Positions 41,892 through 49,958 of a stretch of DNA of 57,547 nucleotides are shown piece by piece. The notes under the pieces were generated by a model. That model ran no database searches. It saw nothing but the letters and a program-made list of their open reading frames with translations, and was not told the DNA's origin. Origin of the DNA: Deltaproteobacteria bacterium (lineage in GTDB: Bacteria > Myxococcota_A > Polyangia > Haliangiales > Haliangiaceae); the NCBI GenBank assembly GCA_029565465.1, contig JAKQOD010000529.1:1-57547 (forward strand), read 5' to 3'. The position numbers were made by a program, and so were the translations under genes. Position 1 is the stretch's first letter; each line of letters starts with the position of its first letter.

Positions 41892-43510
41892 CGGGTGCGG
41901 ATCACATACCGGACAGATCCGGACGCTTGGCAATAAGTCAGATACGTTGTTGAATTGATGGATGAAACAGCCAACGACGAAGAAGCCAAGGACGGCGAAG
42001 CGAACCGGGAACGCGTTATTGGAAATCGATGGCCTCACGCCTGCGGCGAAGCAGCGAATTAGCGACGCGACCCAGGCGTTGCGCGAGGTCATCGAAGAGG
42101 CGATGCCCGATGCAACGTTTGAGGAACACGAAGCGGCTGTTCTGAAAATCACCAACGAAATTGCGCGGCAAGAGCTGGAGCGAAAACTGCAGACGATCGC
42201 CGACGAATTACCGACGACGATGGTGATCGATCACAACAACGACTGGCATGGTGAGCGCGATGCGACGGCGTTCGAATATCGACGCGAACACAGCGACAAT
42301 AAAAAGTATCACAGTTTGGTCGGCGACCTCGAGGTTCGCCGGGGCGTGTACCGTGAACATGGATCGTGGTCGCGCTATGTCGCGCTCGATCTGAAGGTTG
42401 GCATGATGGAGGGTTGCACGCCGGCGTTGGCCAAGGCCCTCGCGATTTGGTTTGGTGAAATGCCGACACGCCAAATTGCCGAGTTTTTCGCCGCGGCTGG
42501 TCGCCGCGTGCCCTCACGGTCGACGCTCGATCGCACCGCACGCGACGTGGGCGCGTACGCCATCGCCGCGAATGACGAAATCGAGGCACAGATCCGCGCA
42601 ACCGAGGTCGTTCCGCCGAGCGCACGCGCGCTCGCGATCGGTGTGGATCGCACGGCGGTCGCGATGCGCAACAATGCCACGCGGGATGCTTGGCAGTTCG
42701 TCGGCGGCGACCTGCGGCGGCCACGCCCGAAGTGCCCGCGCAGCAGCGACAGAAAGGACAAAGGCGTGCAGTGGCTCATGGACTACGTCGCGACCGTGAC
42801 GTTTCTCAACGACCACGGCGAGCGCCTTGAATCACGCTGTTATCGACTCCAATCGTTGGCCAACCCTGACTACATGATGAAACGGGTGATGGCCGACGTG
42901 CACCACGCGTTGCAACAGCGCCCCGACTTACGGCTCTGCGTTGTGCAAGATGGCGCGCCGGAGCTTTGGAAGCTGGTGCGCCGCCATCTCGGCGAACAAG
43001 CTGGCGTCGCGCAATGGCACGAGGTGCTCGATTGGTATCATGTCGACGAGCGCCTCGCGGCCTGTGCCCAGCTGTGCACCGACGACGAGCACCTACAACA
43101 AGCGCAACGCGATCGATGGCGAACGATGTTGTGGGCATCCCGCGGCGGGGCCGCGCGCCTCATTCGCTCGCTGCGGGAAAAGCGCCGCGGCGTCACGCAT
43201 GCCGCACAAGTGCAGCTGCGCGAGCATGCGCATTACTTCGCGCGCCGCAGGTCGTTGTTGTGTTACCGCAAAACCAAAAAACTGAAACTCCCGATTGGCA
43301 GCGGCATCACCGAAGGCGCATGCAAATCCTTCATCGGCACGCGAGCGAAACGCAGCGGCCAACATTGGACGCCGCGCGGCCTCGCAGCCTCGCTCCACAT
43401 TCGCGGCATGATCCAGAGCGGGCGCTTTGATGCCTTCTGGGCCGCGCTCCGTGGACGTTACATCGCAACGTCGATGACCGAAGTGGTGTCCGGTACGTGA
43501 GCCGCACCCG
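41892..43510 (+). mobile_element. Intact ISKra4-type insertion sequence (1619 bp)
   Basis: Terminal inverted repeats are clear: the left end CGGGTGCGGATCACATACCGG (from 41892) and the reverse complement of the right end CGGGTGCGGCTCACGTACCGG (from 43510) match at all but two positions and continue with ACA. The 6-bp sequence GCCTCG flanks both ends directly (41886-41891 and 43511-43516) and is the target duplication. A single full-length transposase gene lies between the ends. All of this suggests a recent, complete insertion. Confidence 0.92.
41962..43500 (+). CDS. ISKra4-family transposase
   Basis: The 512-residue transposase has an RNase H-type core. The first acidic residue is in AIGVDRTAVAM (about 221), the second in CVVQDGAPELW (about 320), next to LDWYHVDERL. 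The C-terminal family signature GSGITEGACKSFIG, followed by TRAKRSGQHW, contains the final Glu. The N-terminal 100 residues are helical and basic, probably for end binding. Spacing and motifs match ISKra4 (ISAzba1-like) members. It is uninterrupted and spans nearly the whole element, with its start 70 bases inside the left repeat. Confidence 0.93.
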   Translation: MKQPTTKKPRTAKRTGNALLEIDGLTPAAKQRISDATQALREVIEEAMPDATFEEHEAAVLKITNEIARQELERKLQTIADELPTTMVIDHNNDWHGERDATAFEYRREHSDNKKYHSLVGDLEVRRGVYREHGSWSRYVALDLKVGMMEGCTPALAKALAIWFGEMPTRQIAEFFAAAGRRVPSRSTLDRTARDVGAYAIAANDEIEAQIRATEVVPPSARALAIGVDRTAVAMRNNATRDAWQFVGGDLRRPRPKCPRSSDRKDKGVQWLMDYVATVTFLNDHGERLESRCYRLQSLANPDYMMKRVMADVHHALQQRPDLRLCVVQDGAPELWKLVRRHLGEQAGVAQWHEVLDWYHVDERLAACAQLCTDDEHLQQAQRDRWRTMLWASRGGAARLIRSLREKRRGVTHAAQVQLREHAHYFARRRSLLCYRKTKKLKLPIGSGITEGACKSFIGTRAKRSGQHWTPRGLAASLHIRGMIQSGRFDAFWAALRGRYIATSMTEVVSGT

Positions 43511-43516
43511 GCCTCG
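43511..43516. repeat. Target-site duplication, right copy (GCCTCG)
   Basis: Matches 41886-41891 and directly abuts the right inverted repeat. Confidence 0.75.
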
Positions 43517-43542
43517 CAAGTTTATATATTGGCCCAATCAAA

Positions 43543-44280
43543 ATGAGCGTGGCGAAGAATAAACGGGGGATGGTTCAGCTTGGGTTGTCGCTGCCGCCGC
43601 CAGCGACGAAACATGGTGGTGCGCGCAAAGGGGCAGGGCGCAAACGGAGCACGAATGAGCAGCCGCATCGGCAACGGGTGAAGTTCAGCAAGCGCTGCCC
43701 CGTGCAAGTCACGCTAAAGATGAAGCCCGATATCAAGAATCTGCGGCGGCGCGATGTGTACCGCAAGATTGAAGGGTGCTTGCGCGAAGCCGCAACGCGC
43801 GCCGATGCGCCGATCTGTGATTTTTCCGTGCAAGGTGACCATGTGCACATGCTGGTCGACGCTGCGAATAACAAAGCGCTCACCAGCGCGGTGCGCGGCG
43901 TATCGATTCGCGTGGCACGGGCCATCAATAAATTCTGGGGCCGCAAAGGCCGCGTATTCAACGACCGCTATCATGCCCGGCTGCTGCGTTCTCCGACGGA
44001 AGTGCTGGTGTCGCGTCGCTACATTTTGAACAACTATCGCAAGCATTTGCCGGAGCGGTTGGAAACTGAAAAGACGCAACCACAAGCGGCATGGATCGCC
44101 GTGACGCCGAAACACCTCGACGTTGCGCGGCAGATCCTCGAAGCCAAGCACTGGATCGATCCGTATTCGTCGGCGTGGCTGCGGCGCAAAGGCACCGCGT
44201 GGCCGACCGGCCGTAGCTGGTCGCTATCTAATCAGGCGGCTGCAAGAGCGGAACGGTACTTGGCGCGGCGACAACGCTAG
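43543..44280 (+). CDS. Y1-type (RAYT/REP-associated) transposase
   Basis: The product is a 245-residue HUH single-strand transposase relative. The metal-binding HxH is in QGDHVHMLVDA at about residue 105. The N-terminal basic GGARKGAGRKRS is typical of RAYT proteins, and FNDRYHARLLRSPTEV with SRRYILNNYRKH holds the candidate catalytic Tyr. Such proteins process REP palindromes and are often domesticated single-copy genes. An ISKra4 element has inserted 32 bases before its start, cutting it off from its original promoter. Confidence 0.9.
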   Translation: MSVAKNKRGMVQLGLSLPPPATKHGGARKGAGRKRSTNEQPHRQRVKFSKRCPVQVTLKMKPDIKNLRRRDVYRKIEGCLREAATRADAPICDFSVQGDHVHMLVDAANNKALTSAVRGVSIRVARAINKFWGRKGRVFNDRYHARLLRSPTEVLVSRRYILNNYRKHLPERLETEKTQPQAAWIAVTPKHLDVARQILEAKHWIDPYSSAWLRRKGTAWPTGRSWSLSNQAAARAERYLARRQR

Positions 44281-44524
44281 CGCTCAACGGTACGGAAGCA
44301 CCGCACGCTTGTGGCGGTCCTTCGGTGCAGCGCTGCCGAGCTGCTGCCGTGCTGGGGGTTCTGCGTCCGTGTTACTGCGGTGGTGTGGCGCTGCCGTCCT
44401 TGCGTTACTGCCGCTCGCGGTGCGTCCCGTGCTTGCCGGCGGCGCTGCACTTTCACGCTACGCGGCCGTGGCCTGCGGTAGTGGTAACGCGCCGCCACGA
44501 CGGCTCCCATCGCACCGACGGGGG
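44281..44524. other. GC-rich non-coding gap after the Y1 transposase
   Basis: A 244-base gap of repetitive ctgccg/gcggtg composition. I looked for paired REP-like palindromes, as expected near a RAYT gene, and found only short imperfect ones (gaagcacc near 44296 against ggtgcagc near 44325), too weak to call. Confidence 0.35.
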
Positions 44525-45193
44525 CTATGGAATATTGCAGCCGCCGGCCGGCAGTTGTTTTTCGATCGTAACTTGTTTGGCCGAAATTTCGACGAGTCCC
44601 GGGAGGACCACCGTGCCTTTGGGCACAACCAGCGGCTGGGTGCTTGGCGCTTGGTAGGCACCGCCGCCGGTGCAGCCAACGCCAACTTTGACTTTGCCCG
44701 ATTCGATTGGCTTGAACGCAATACAAACCACTGCGCCATCGGCGTTCAGTGCAAAGCGCACCTCGGGCATGACCGATTGAGCGGTGGCGCCTTGCACATT
44801 TAAACGGCCAGGGAAAACTTCTTCGTAGTCATCCATCGCGTACCGATGCAAGATCGCGCACGGTTCTGGGATTCCTTTGAGGGGTAGGTCGCGTGATTGG
44901 GCGACCTTCATTAGATCGAGTGAGATGAGCTTTTTCTTCTTGAGCGCGGCTTGGTAGGCAAGCCAGTTCTTCTCCTCGGCAGGTGCAATGAACGCATCGC
45001 TCGAATGCGGTTTCACGCCGTCTTGGGTCAACATGGAACTCTGGCGATATTTGACCTTCGGCGGTGGCGTCGGCAGCCCGGGCCGACGATCAACTTTGGG
45101 CGTCGGCTTCGATGGATCTGCAACCGCGGTGCGGCTGAGCCCGGCCACTAGTGTCAGTGCCAATGCCGCGCCAACGCAGCCCGCGAAATTCAT
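44525..45193 (-). CDS. Exported protein of unknown function
   Basis: From ATG 45193 the product is 222 residues with a signal peptide cleaved near AVADP. A Pro/Lys-rich linker follows (SKPTPKVDRRPGLPTPPPK), then a domain with EPCAILHRYAMDDYEEVF, VMPEVRFALNADGAVVCI and VGVGCTGGGAYQAP, and a final Cys (AGGCNIP). The C-terminal part is beta-rich. It is a probable periplasmic or secreted protein, and no family was recognised. Two upstream in-frame starts (45226, 45205) would only lengthen the leader. Confidence 0.75.
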   Translation of the reverse strand: MNFAGCVGAALALTLVAGLSRTAVADPSKPTPKVDRRPGLPTPPPKVKYRQSSMLTQDGVKPHSSDAFIAPAEEKNWLAYQAALKKKKLISLDLMKVAQSRDLPLKGIPEPCAILHRYAMDDYEEVFPGRLNVQGATAQSVMPEVRFALNADGAVVCIAFKPIESGKVKVGVGCTGGGAYQAPSTQPLVVPKGTVVLPGLVEISAKQVTIEKQLPAGGCNIP

Positions 45194-45286
45194 GCGATTC
45201 CCCATCTGGTAAGTAACGCACGGCAATCCGCAAAGATCCAGCGCCGTGTTGGTTACGGTCGCGGGTTGGGGCTTGTTAGCGGCTTG

Positions 45287-46033
45287 TTAGCGGAGTGTGT
45301 GTTCAACACGGAATCGTAAACGGTCGCGGCATCCCGACGTTTCGACGGCTGTGGTCAACGAGGCCGCCAGCTCGTCGAGTATCGGCTGCATCGTTTCAGG
45401 CGCCTTTACAAACATCACGCATTCGCCGGTAAAATTCGGATCGGAAACCCATTTCTCGCTCGCGAAACTGACGAACTTGTCCACCAGATCGAGTAGCGAT
45501 TGAGGATCGCGCCCTGCAACGATGTGGAACTCACCGCATCCGCCCACCAGCAGGACTCGCTTAACTTCGGCCGCCGCCGGAATCTCTTGTTCGAGTAGCG
45601 TGTTGAGCGCCATTGCAACGATCTTGCCTTGCTCAACAATGAATAGATCGGGCGACAGTTTTTCAGGCTCTGCCACTTCCGTGTAGCGCAGCGTGGTGAT
45701 CACCATGAGCCTTGCAAGTTGAGCGTGATCGGCAGCGATTATCGCATCACGCGAAGGCAGGCCAACGACGAGCTTATCGGCCCCGAGTGTGCGATGCGCG
45801 TCCTGCAGAAAGCTTTGCACTACTATCATCTCCGCTGGCTTTGCCTGCAGCATATGGAACTTCTTGAACCACCCGATTTTGTGTGTGATCCGGTGCCAAG
45901 CGGCACCCGAGTTCGCCAGTGTATCCGCGAAACGAGCTTCATCTCCTTCACCAAGCAGCCACGGTGAACTCGCAAAATTTGCCAGTCTTCGACCGGTGCC
46001 TTTTGCAGCATTGAACGGCAGGAGCTTGAACAT
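45287..46033 (-). CDS. Hypothetical cytoplasmic protein
   Basis: This 248-residue alpha/beta protein has no signal or membrane segment. Notable stretches are ADKLVVGLPSRDAIIAADH, LSPDLFIVEQGKIVAMAL, RVLLVGGCGEFHIVAGRD and a C-terminal FRVEHTL. The regular strand-helix pattern fits a DUF1444-like or phosphoribosyl-like fold, but no motif confirms either. It stands alone on the minus strand between an exported protein and the Uma2 gene. Confidence 0.7.
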   Translation of the reverse strand: MFKLLPFNAAKGTGRRLANFASSPWLLGEGDEARFADTLANSGAAWHRITHKIGWFKKFHMLQAKPAEMIVVQSFLQDAHRTLGADKLVVGLPSRDAIIAADHAQLARLMVITTLRYTEVAEPEKLSPDLFIVEQGKIVAMALNTLLEQEIPAAAEVKRVLLVGGCGEFHIVAGRDPQSLLDLVDKFVSFASEKWVSDPNFTGECVMFVKAPETMQPILDELAASLTTAVETSGCRDRLRFRVEHTLR

Positions 46034-46114
46034 GCGCCGGACACTACGACGAATATCGTTCGCTGCCTAGGGGCTCAAGCTGCTTGCGCATCGGAATGCC
46101 CGGTTGCGGTGAGC

Positions 46115-46753
46115 TCATTCCGGCGGCGGCAAAAACTCGCCAACCTGTAACGTGATCGGCAGATTGAGCGGCGTCAGTGCGTCGCCATCGACGACGGTTT
46201 GCACGCTGGCGTAGCCGTCGTCACGCGGATCACGGTGCACGATAATTTTGCGATGCACGATGTCGATGATCCAGTACTCGGGCACACCTGCTTGGCTGTA
46301 GATTTCCGCTTTGAGGCCGCGATCGAGCCGCAGCGAACTAACGGACACTTCGATTATCAATAATGTTCGGCTTGGATGCGGCGAGGTTAACGAACCGGTC
46401 GCTTCGACAATCATGATGTCAGGCTCTGGCATCGACGTATCGTCGGCGGAAAATGGCAATTGCGGGCGCACTTCGAAGCGCGGGTACAACATGCTCGCCA
46501 ACACGTTGGTCAACTTGGCGACCACATTCGCGTGATACGGGCCCTGCGGACTCATACGCACCAACGCGCCGCGCAACAGCTCGATTTTTTCATCGCCAAA
46601 CATGCCGAGCTCGGTGAGCTGCTCATACTCGACGCGGCGCAACGGTCGAACGCTCGGTTCGGCCGTGCTTGCGACGATCGCCGCCTTACTTGCAACCGTG
46701 CTCGCGATACGTGCTGCGTCGTTGGTTGATTCCTGCACCATAATGATTTGCAT
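46115..46753 (-). CDS. Uma2-family endonuclease (DUF820)
   Basis: The start at 46753 is supported by aaggtgagg about six bases upstream; the product has 212 residues. Uma2 features are EYEQLTELGMFGDEKIELL, GPYHANVVAKL, MPEPDIMIVEA (catalytic Asp of the PD-D/ExK nuclease fold), LLIIEVSVSSLRLDRGLKAEIY (Glu and Lys of the active site) and AGVPEYWIIDI. Uma2 proteins are abundant in cyanobacteria and myxobacteria and their role is mostly unknown. A defence or mobile-element link is often proposed. Confidence 0.92.
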   Translation of the reverse strand: MQIIMVQESTNDAARIASTVASKAAIVASTAEPSVRPLRRVEYEQLTELGMFGDEKIELLRGALVRMSPQGPYHANVVAKLTNVLASMLYPRFEVRPQLPFSADDTSMPEPDIMIVEATGSLTSPHPSRTLLIIEVSVSSLRLDRGLKAEIYSQAGVPEYWIIDIVHRKIIVHRDPRDDGYASVQTVVDGDALTPLNLPITLQVGEFLPPPE

Positions 46754-46839
46754 TGTAGCCTCACCTTGGCCGACGGTGTTGCGCAAAACGTGCCAGGCCA
46801 ACACCACGCTAACGTGCTGAATTCATTTGGCGACGCCCG

Positions 46840-46905
46840 ACGACATGTCCGGCTTTGGCCAGCCGGCGGACAGCCTGTCCGGGATCGTCCGAATACCGGA
46901 CACTT
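46840..46905. repeat. Cluster of tgtccgg/ccggaca inverted repeats
   Basis: TGTCCGG (46876-46882) and CCGGACA (46896-46902) form a perfect 7-bp inverted repeat, and another acatgtccgg lies at about 46842. The motif ataccggaca also occurs inside the ends of the ISKra4 element. It lies between divergent genes and may be an operator or a tiny relic of an insertion-sequence end. Confidence 0.5.
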
Positions 46906-47001
46906 TGTTCGCGTCGCCGGTTTGCAACGAGGCAGCGAATTTTCATAAATATTCGCACCCGCCCATGAATATCGGTTCGATTACCTGGTCCAATGTGACC
47001 T

Positions 47002-47643
47002 GTGAACTTGCGCAACTCAATTTTCACGCTCGCTTTGCCGTTAACATTGGCTTCCGCATGCTCCGTCGGTGCCGGCGCAACCGTTGGCTTGCACTACACC
47101 ACCAACGGCAGCCTGCGCGTGCAACTCGAAGTGCCGCTGGAAGCGAATCTCGTCGGCAGCGGCACAACGTTAGCAGATCGCAGCCGGCCATATGTTCGTT
47201 ACGCCGTAGTGCCACATGTTTTCTACGATACCAAGACGAGCAAGTTCGACGGCGGTGCGCGCCTCGCGGTTGGGCCGGTTTTTGCGTCGCACGGTTTTTG
47301 GTTGGCGCCTGCGTTTAACATCGGCGGCACTTGGTTCAACAACACCACTGGCACCAACGGCAAGGGCACGTTGGACGTTGGCCTTACAATGGATTTGGAA
47401 ACGCCGTTCTCCAACAATGATGGATGCAGCGATACCCGCTTTCTCAATTTGTTAGCCCCGCAAATCAGCCTCACCCGCCATGTCGACGATACCAACCATC
47501 CCCTCAGTGGCCCCGATGGCTACTGGGATGTTGGCATCGCTGCTGGGGGACGCCACATCCGGGTCCTAACCTGTGGTGGCGGTGGCAACCAGCCGCCGCC
47601 TGCTAACATGACGTCCGCGCTCAACGCCGCGCCTGCTCAATAG
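47002..47643 (+). CDS. Lipoprotein with beta-barrel-like repeats, unknown function
   Basis: This 213-residue protein starts at GTG 47002 and has a lipobox at LASACS. The mature part alternates hydrophobic and polar residues (VGLHYTTNGSLRVQLEV, ARLAVGPVFASHGFW, WLAPAFNIGGTWFN), as in outer-membrane or lipocalin-like beta barrels, with one Cys pair. It converges with the hydrolase gene downstream. Confidence 0.72.
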   Translation: MNLRNSIFTLALPLTLASACSVGAGATVGLHYTTNGSLRVQLEVPLEANLVGSGTTLADRSRPYVRYAVVPHVFYDTKTSKFDGGARLAVGPVFASHGFWLAPAFNIGGTWFNNTTGTNGKGTLDVGLTMDLETPFSNNDGCSDTRFLNLLAPQISLTRHVDDTNHPLSGPDGYWDVGIAAGGRHIRVLTCGGGGNQPPPANMTSALNAAPAQ

Positions 47644-47659
47644 CCACGCGCATCACGCG

Positions 47660-49111
47660 TTACTTGCTTTGTTTCACGACCCACGCCGTAATCAACGACA
47701 ACGCTGCGGGGGCAATCGTCTCATCAATGTTAGCGTATTCGCTTGGGCTGCCCGTCGTCGAGGTTTGCAACAAGTGATTCAAACCCGGTAGCACTTGCAA
47801 CGTCGCGCGCGCGTTTTGCTTCAACGCGCGTTTAGCAACCGGCAAATTGATCTCGGGTGCGACTTGCGTGTCGTGGCTACCCCACACGGCGAGCAACGGT
47901 TGCTTTACCTTGCTCAGCGTCGGAGCGGGATCGTAGCGGAGAAAGTTGCGCATCCACGGCGACACCAACGGCGTTATCATGTCGTTGAGCGACGCAGTTG
48001 CGAGCTTGGCGTCGTCGGGCGGCAAGCTGGCAATGCGTTTCGTGAACACCTCGGTTAGCTCTTTGCGCGCGGCATCATCCGATGTTGGCTTTTTGGCAAT
48101 TTCGACGCCCAGCTTCGTGAACTCGATTTCGAGACTAGCTCCAGCGTCGGCGGGTCTACCGCCAGCGTTGCTGATGCGCGCAACTTGATCGACGATGATC
48201 TTGTCGCCGGAAATTGCGGGCCCTGCAATCATCACGACAAACGCAACCTCGCGATGTGCGACCGCGACCATCGGTGCGATCAAGCCGCCTTCCGAATGAC
48301 CAGCAAGCCCAATCCGATCGTGTTTTACGTCGCTGCGGCTTTGCAAGAACTGTACGGCGGCCCAAACATCGAGCGCAAAATCGTTGCTCGTTGCAGTTTC
48401 GAACTTGCCCGTCGATTTCGCAACACCGCGATCGTCGAAGCGCAACACCATCACGCCTGCTCGCGTCAACGCATCGGCCAAAACCAAAAAAGGCCGATGG
48501 CCCATTACTTCTTCGTTACGATCCTGCGGCCCTGAGCCAGAAATCAACACGACAGCCGCGACGGGTGCCGTGCCGCGTGGCCGCGTGATGGTCCCAGCCA
48601 ACACCACATCGCTCGCGCCGCCAGGAAACGCAACCTCTTGGATATCGTATGGGGTGTCCGTCGGATCTTGCGGCCGAACTTTGGCGGGCGCTGCGACTGG
48701 TGGTGTTGAACCCCTGGTGAACGTAAGTGGATACGTTGCGCCGCCTTGGCTGAAGTTGCCAACAATCGTGTCGCCATCGCGAACACCTTTGAAGTCAGCG
48801 CGAACCGCCGCGGCCGTGAAGCTAACTATTGCTTTATCAAGTTGCAGCACGATGGGCAACTCGACGCCGCCTTGATCAAGGCTCACGAGCTTCGCGTCTT
48901 TGCTGTTGATTGTCAGTTGCAGCCGCAGCTTGGCTTCGCCCACGTCGAGCACCCCATACCAATTGCCATCAGTTGCGGCGGCTGGCGTGCTCGGCGCGGA
49001 CACAGGCGGAGCAAGTTGAGGTTGGGCCTGCTGGGTGGCCACGGTGGCAGCGGGAGGCTTGGTGCCACATGCAAAAAGTCCAACTCCAAGTATCAGCCAT
49101 CGTTTGTACAT
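47660..49111 (-). CDS. Alpha/beta-hydrolase (S9/S33-type) lipoprotein
   Basis: The product is 483 residues with a lipobox at GLFACG and a Pro/Ala/Thr linker. Residues about 48-135 form a small beta domain common in front of such hydrolases (WYGVLDVGEAKLRLQL, ending YPLTFTRG). The catalytic domain has VVLISGSGPQDRNEE (oxyanion), VLRFDDRGVAKSTG, the nucleophile elbow LAGHSEGGLIAP (Ser), an acid in VWGSHDTQV, and the catalytic His in LPGLNHLLQ. A peptidase or esterase on the cell surface is likely. It is divergent from the atp operon across a 373-base gap. Confidence 0.9.
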   Translation of the reverse strand: MYKRWLILGVGLFACGTKPPAATVATQQAQPQLAPPVSAPSTPAAATDGNWYGVLDVGEAKLRLQLTINSKDAKLVSLDQGGVELPIVLQLDKAIVSFTAAAVRADFKGVRDGDTIVGNFSQGGATYPLTFTRGSTPPVAAPAKVRPQDPTDTPYDIQEVAFPGGASDVVLAGTITRPRGTAPVAAVVLISGSGPQDRNEEVMGHRPFLVLADALTRAGVMVLRFDDRGVAKSTGKFETATSNDFALDVWAAVQFLQSRSDVKHDRIGLAGHSEGGLIAPMVAVAHREVAFVVMIAGPAISGDKIIVDQVARISNAGGRPADAGASLEIEFTKLGVEIAKKPTSDDAARKELTEVFTKRIASLPPDDAKLATASLNDMITPLVSPWMRNFLRYDPAPTLSKVKQPLLAVWGSHDTQVAPEINLPVAKRALKQNARATLQVLPGLNHLLQTSTTGSPSEYANIDETIAPAALSLITAWVVKQSK

Positions 49112-49390
49112 AAGCGGGAAGCATGGCGATGATACCTGCTGGCGACAAGCATCTGTATCATGCGTGCGATCGCGGTTGGCCGGGGTGATCTATCATATTG
49201 AAAATATTGGAAAATTGTCATGGTCGCCCAGCACAATGACAACTTCCAATGATTATCATTGTTAATGATATCAAATGCTTGGACGTCGAGCAGTGGTGGC
49301 CGGCGTCGCGGTCATTAATGATACCGATTCAAGCCTTCTGCCTGAACCGATCTTTCCGCTCATATCATCTATATGGTTGCGCCTCGATCG
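49112..49390. other. Divergent intergenic region upstream of the atp operon
   Basis: A+T-rich for this genome, with a 15-bp palindrome at 49248-49262 and several attaatgat-type motifs. No coding frame is convincing. The promoter of the hydrolase gene should lie at the left side. Confidence 0.5.
49248..49262. promoter_or_regulatory. 15-bp palindrome caatgattatcattg (Fur-box-like)
   Basis: CAATGAT-T-ATCATTG is a perfect inverted repeat whose AATGATTATCATT core resembles the ferric-uptake (Fur) box. It lies about 140 bases upstream of the atp promoter and 137 bases from the hydrolase start codon. Regulation by a Fur-family protein is inferred. Confidence 0.45.
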
Positions 49391-49391
49391 G

Positions 49392-49421
49392 TTGACAGCT
49401 TGCGCAACCGAAGACTATAAG
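49392..49421 (+). promoter_or_regulatory. Sigma-70-type promoter of the atp operon
   Basis: A perfect -35 TTGACA (49392-49397), an 18-base spacer, and a -10 TATAAG (49416-49421). Transcription would start near 49428, about 57 bases before the first start codon. Confidence 0.75.
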
Positions 49422-49484
49422 CGGCGCGCCAAGGCGAAGTTGCCAAGGCGTTGAATCTTAACGAGGTTACCCAAAGAGGCCCCC

Positions 49485-49958
49485 GTGGATCCGAAGGCTC
49501 TAGTTTCCATCGCTGCTGCAGAACACCCGTTGATCGATATCGATCTCACGGTTGTATTGCAGTTCATTTTGTTTGGCGTCCTTTTCTTCGCCTGCAACAA
49601 ACTCCTTTTCCAACCTTACTTGAAGCTGCGCGAAGCGCGGCGTGCAGGTATCGAAGGTGCGCGTGAAGAAGCCGATCGCATGACGGCCGAAGCCGACGCC
49701 AAGCTTGCTGACTTCGAGAAATCGTTGTCGGCAGCACGCGCACGCACCGCCGAAGAAGGTCGCAAAGTCCGCATCGAAGCGGTCGCGCATGAAACCGAAG
49801 TGACGAGCAAAGCCAAAGCCACGGCGCTTGCAGCCATGAACTCGGCGCAAGCAACGGTGCAACGCGAAACCGAAACTGCGCGCGCTGAACTCATGCCGCA
49901 AGCTGATGCACTCGCTCGCCAAATGGCCAGCAAGTTGCTCGGCCGCGAGGTTGCGTAA
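49485..49958 (+). CDS. atpF': ATP synthase F0 subunit b'
   Basis: This 157-residue subunit starts at GTG 49485, with agagg 7 bases upstream. One TM helix (about residues 22-42, VVLQFILFGVLFFACNKLLF) is followed by a long charged coiled coil (LREARRAGIEGAREEADRM onwards) to the end. It is shorter than the following b subunit and, with it, would form a b/b' heterodimeric peripheral stalk, as in photosynthetic bacteria and many myxobacteria. It is the first gene of the operon, and its stop overlaps the next start (TAATG). Confidence 0.9.
   Translation: MDPKALVSIAAAEHPLIDIDLTVVLQFILFGVLFFACNKLLFQPYLKLREARRAGIEGAREEADRMTAEADAKLADFEKSLSAARARTAEEGRKVRIEAVAHETEVTSKAKATALAAMNSAQATVQRETETARAELMPQADALARQMASKLLGREVA

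Noticed and set aside
41616-41936. 106-codon Trp/Arg/Gly-rich frame left of the insertion sequence
   Set aside because: It runs through a G-rich tandem repeat and into the IS end; its composition is that of repeat DNA, not protein.
44281-44524. REP palindromes linked to the Y1 transposase
   Set aside because: Only short imperfect complementary pieces were found; no repeated hairpin unit is present.
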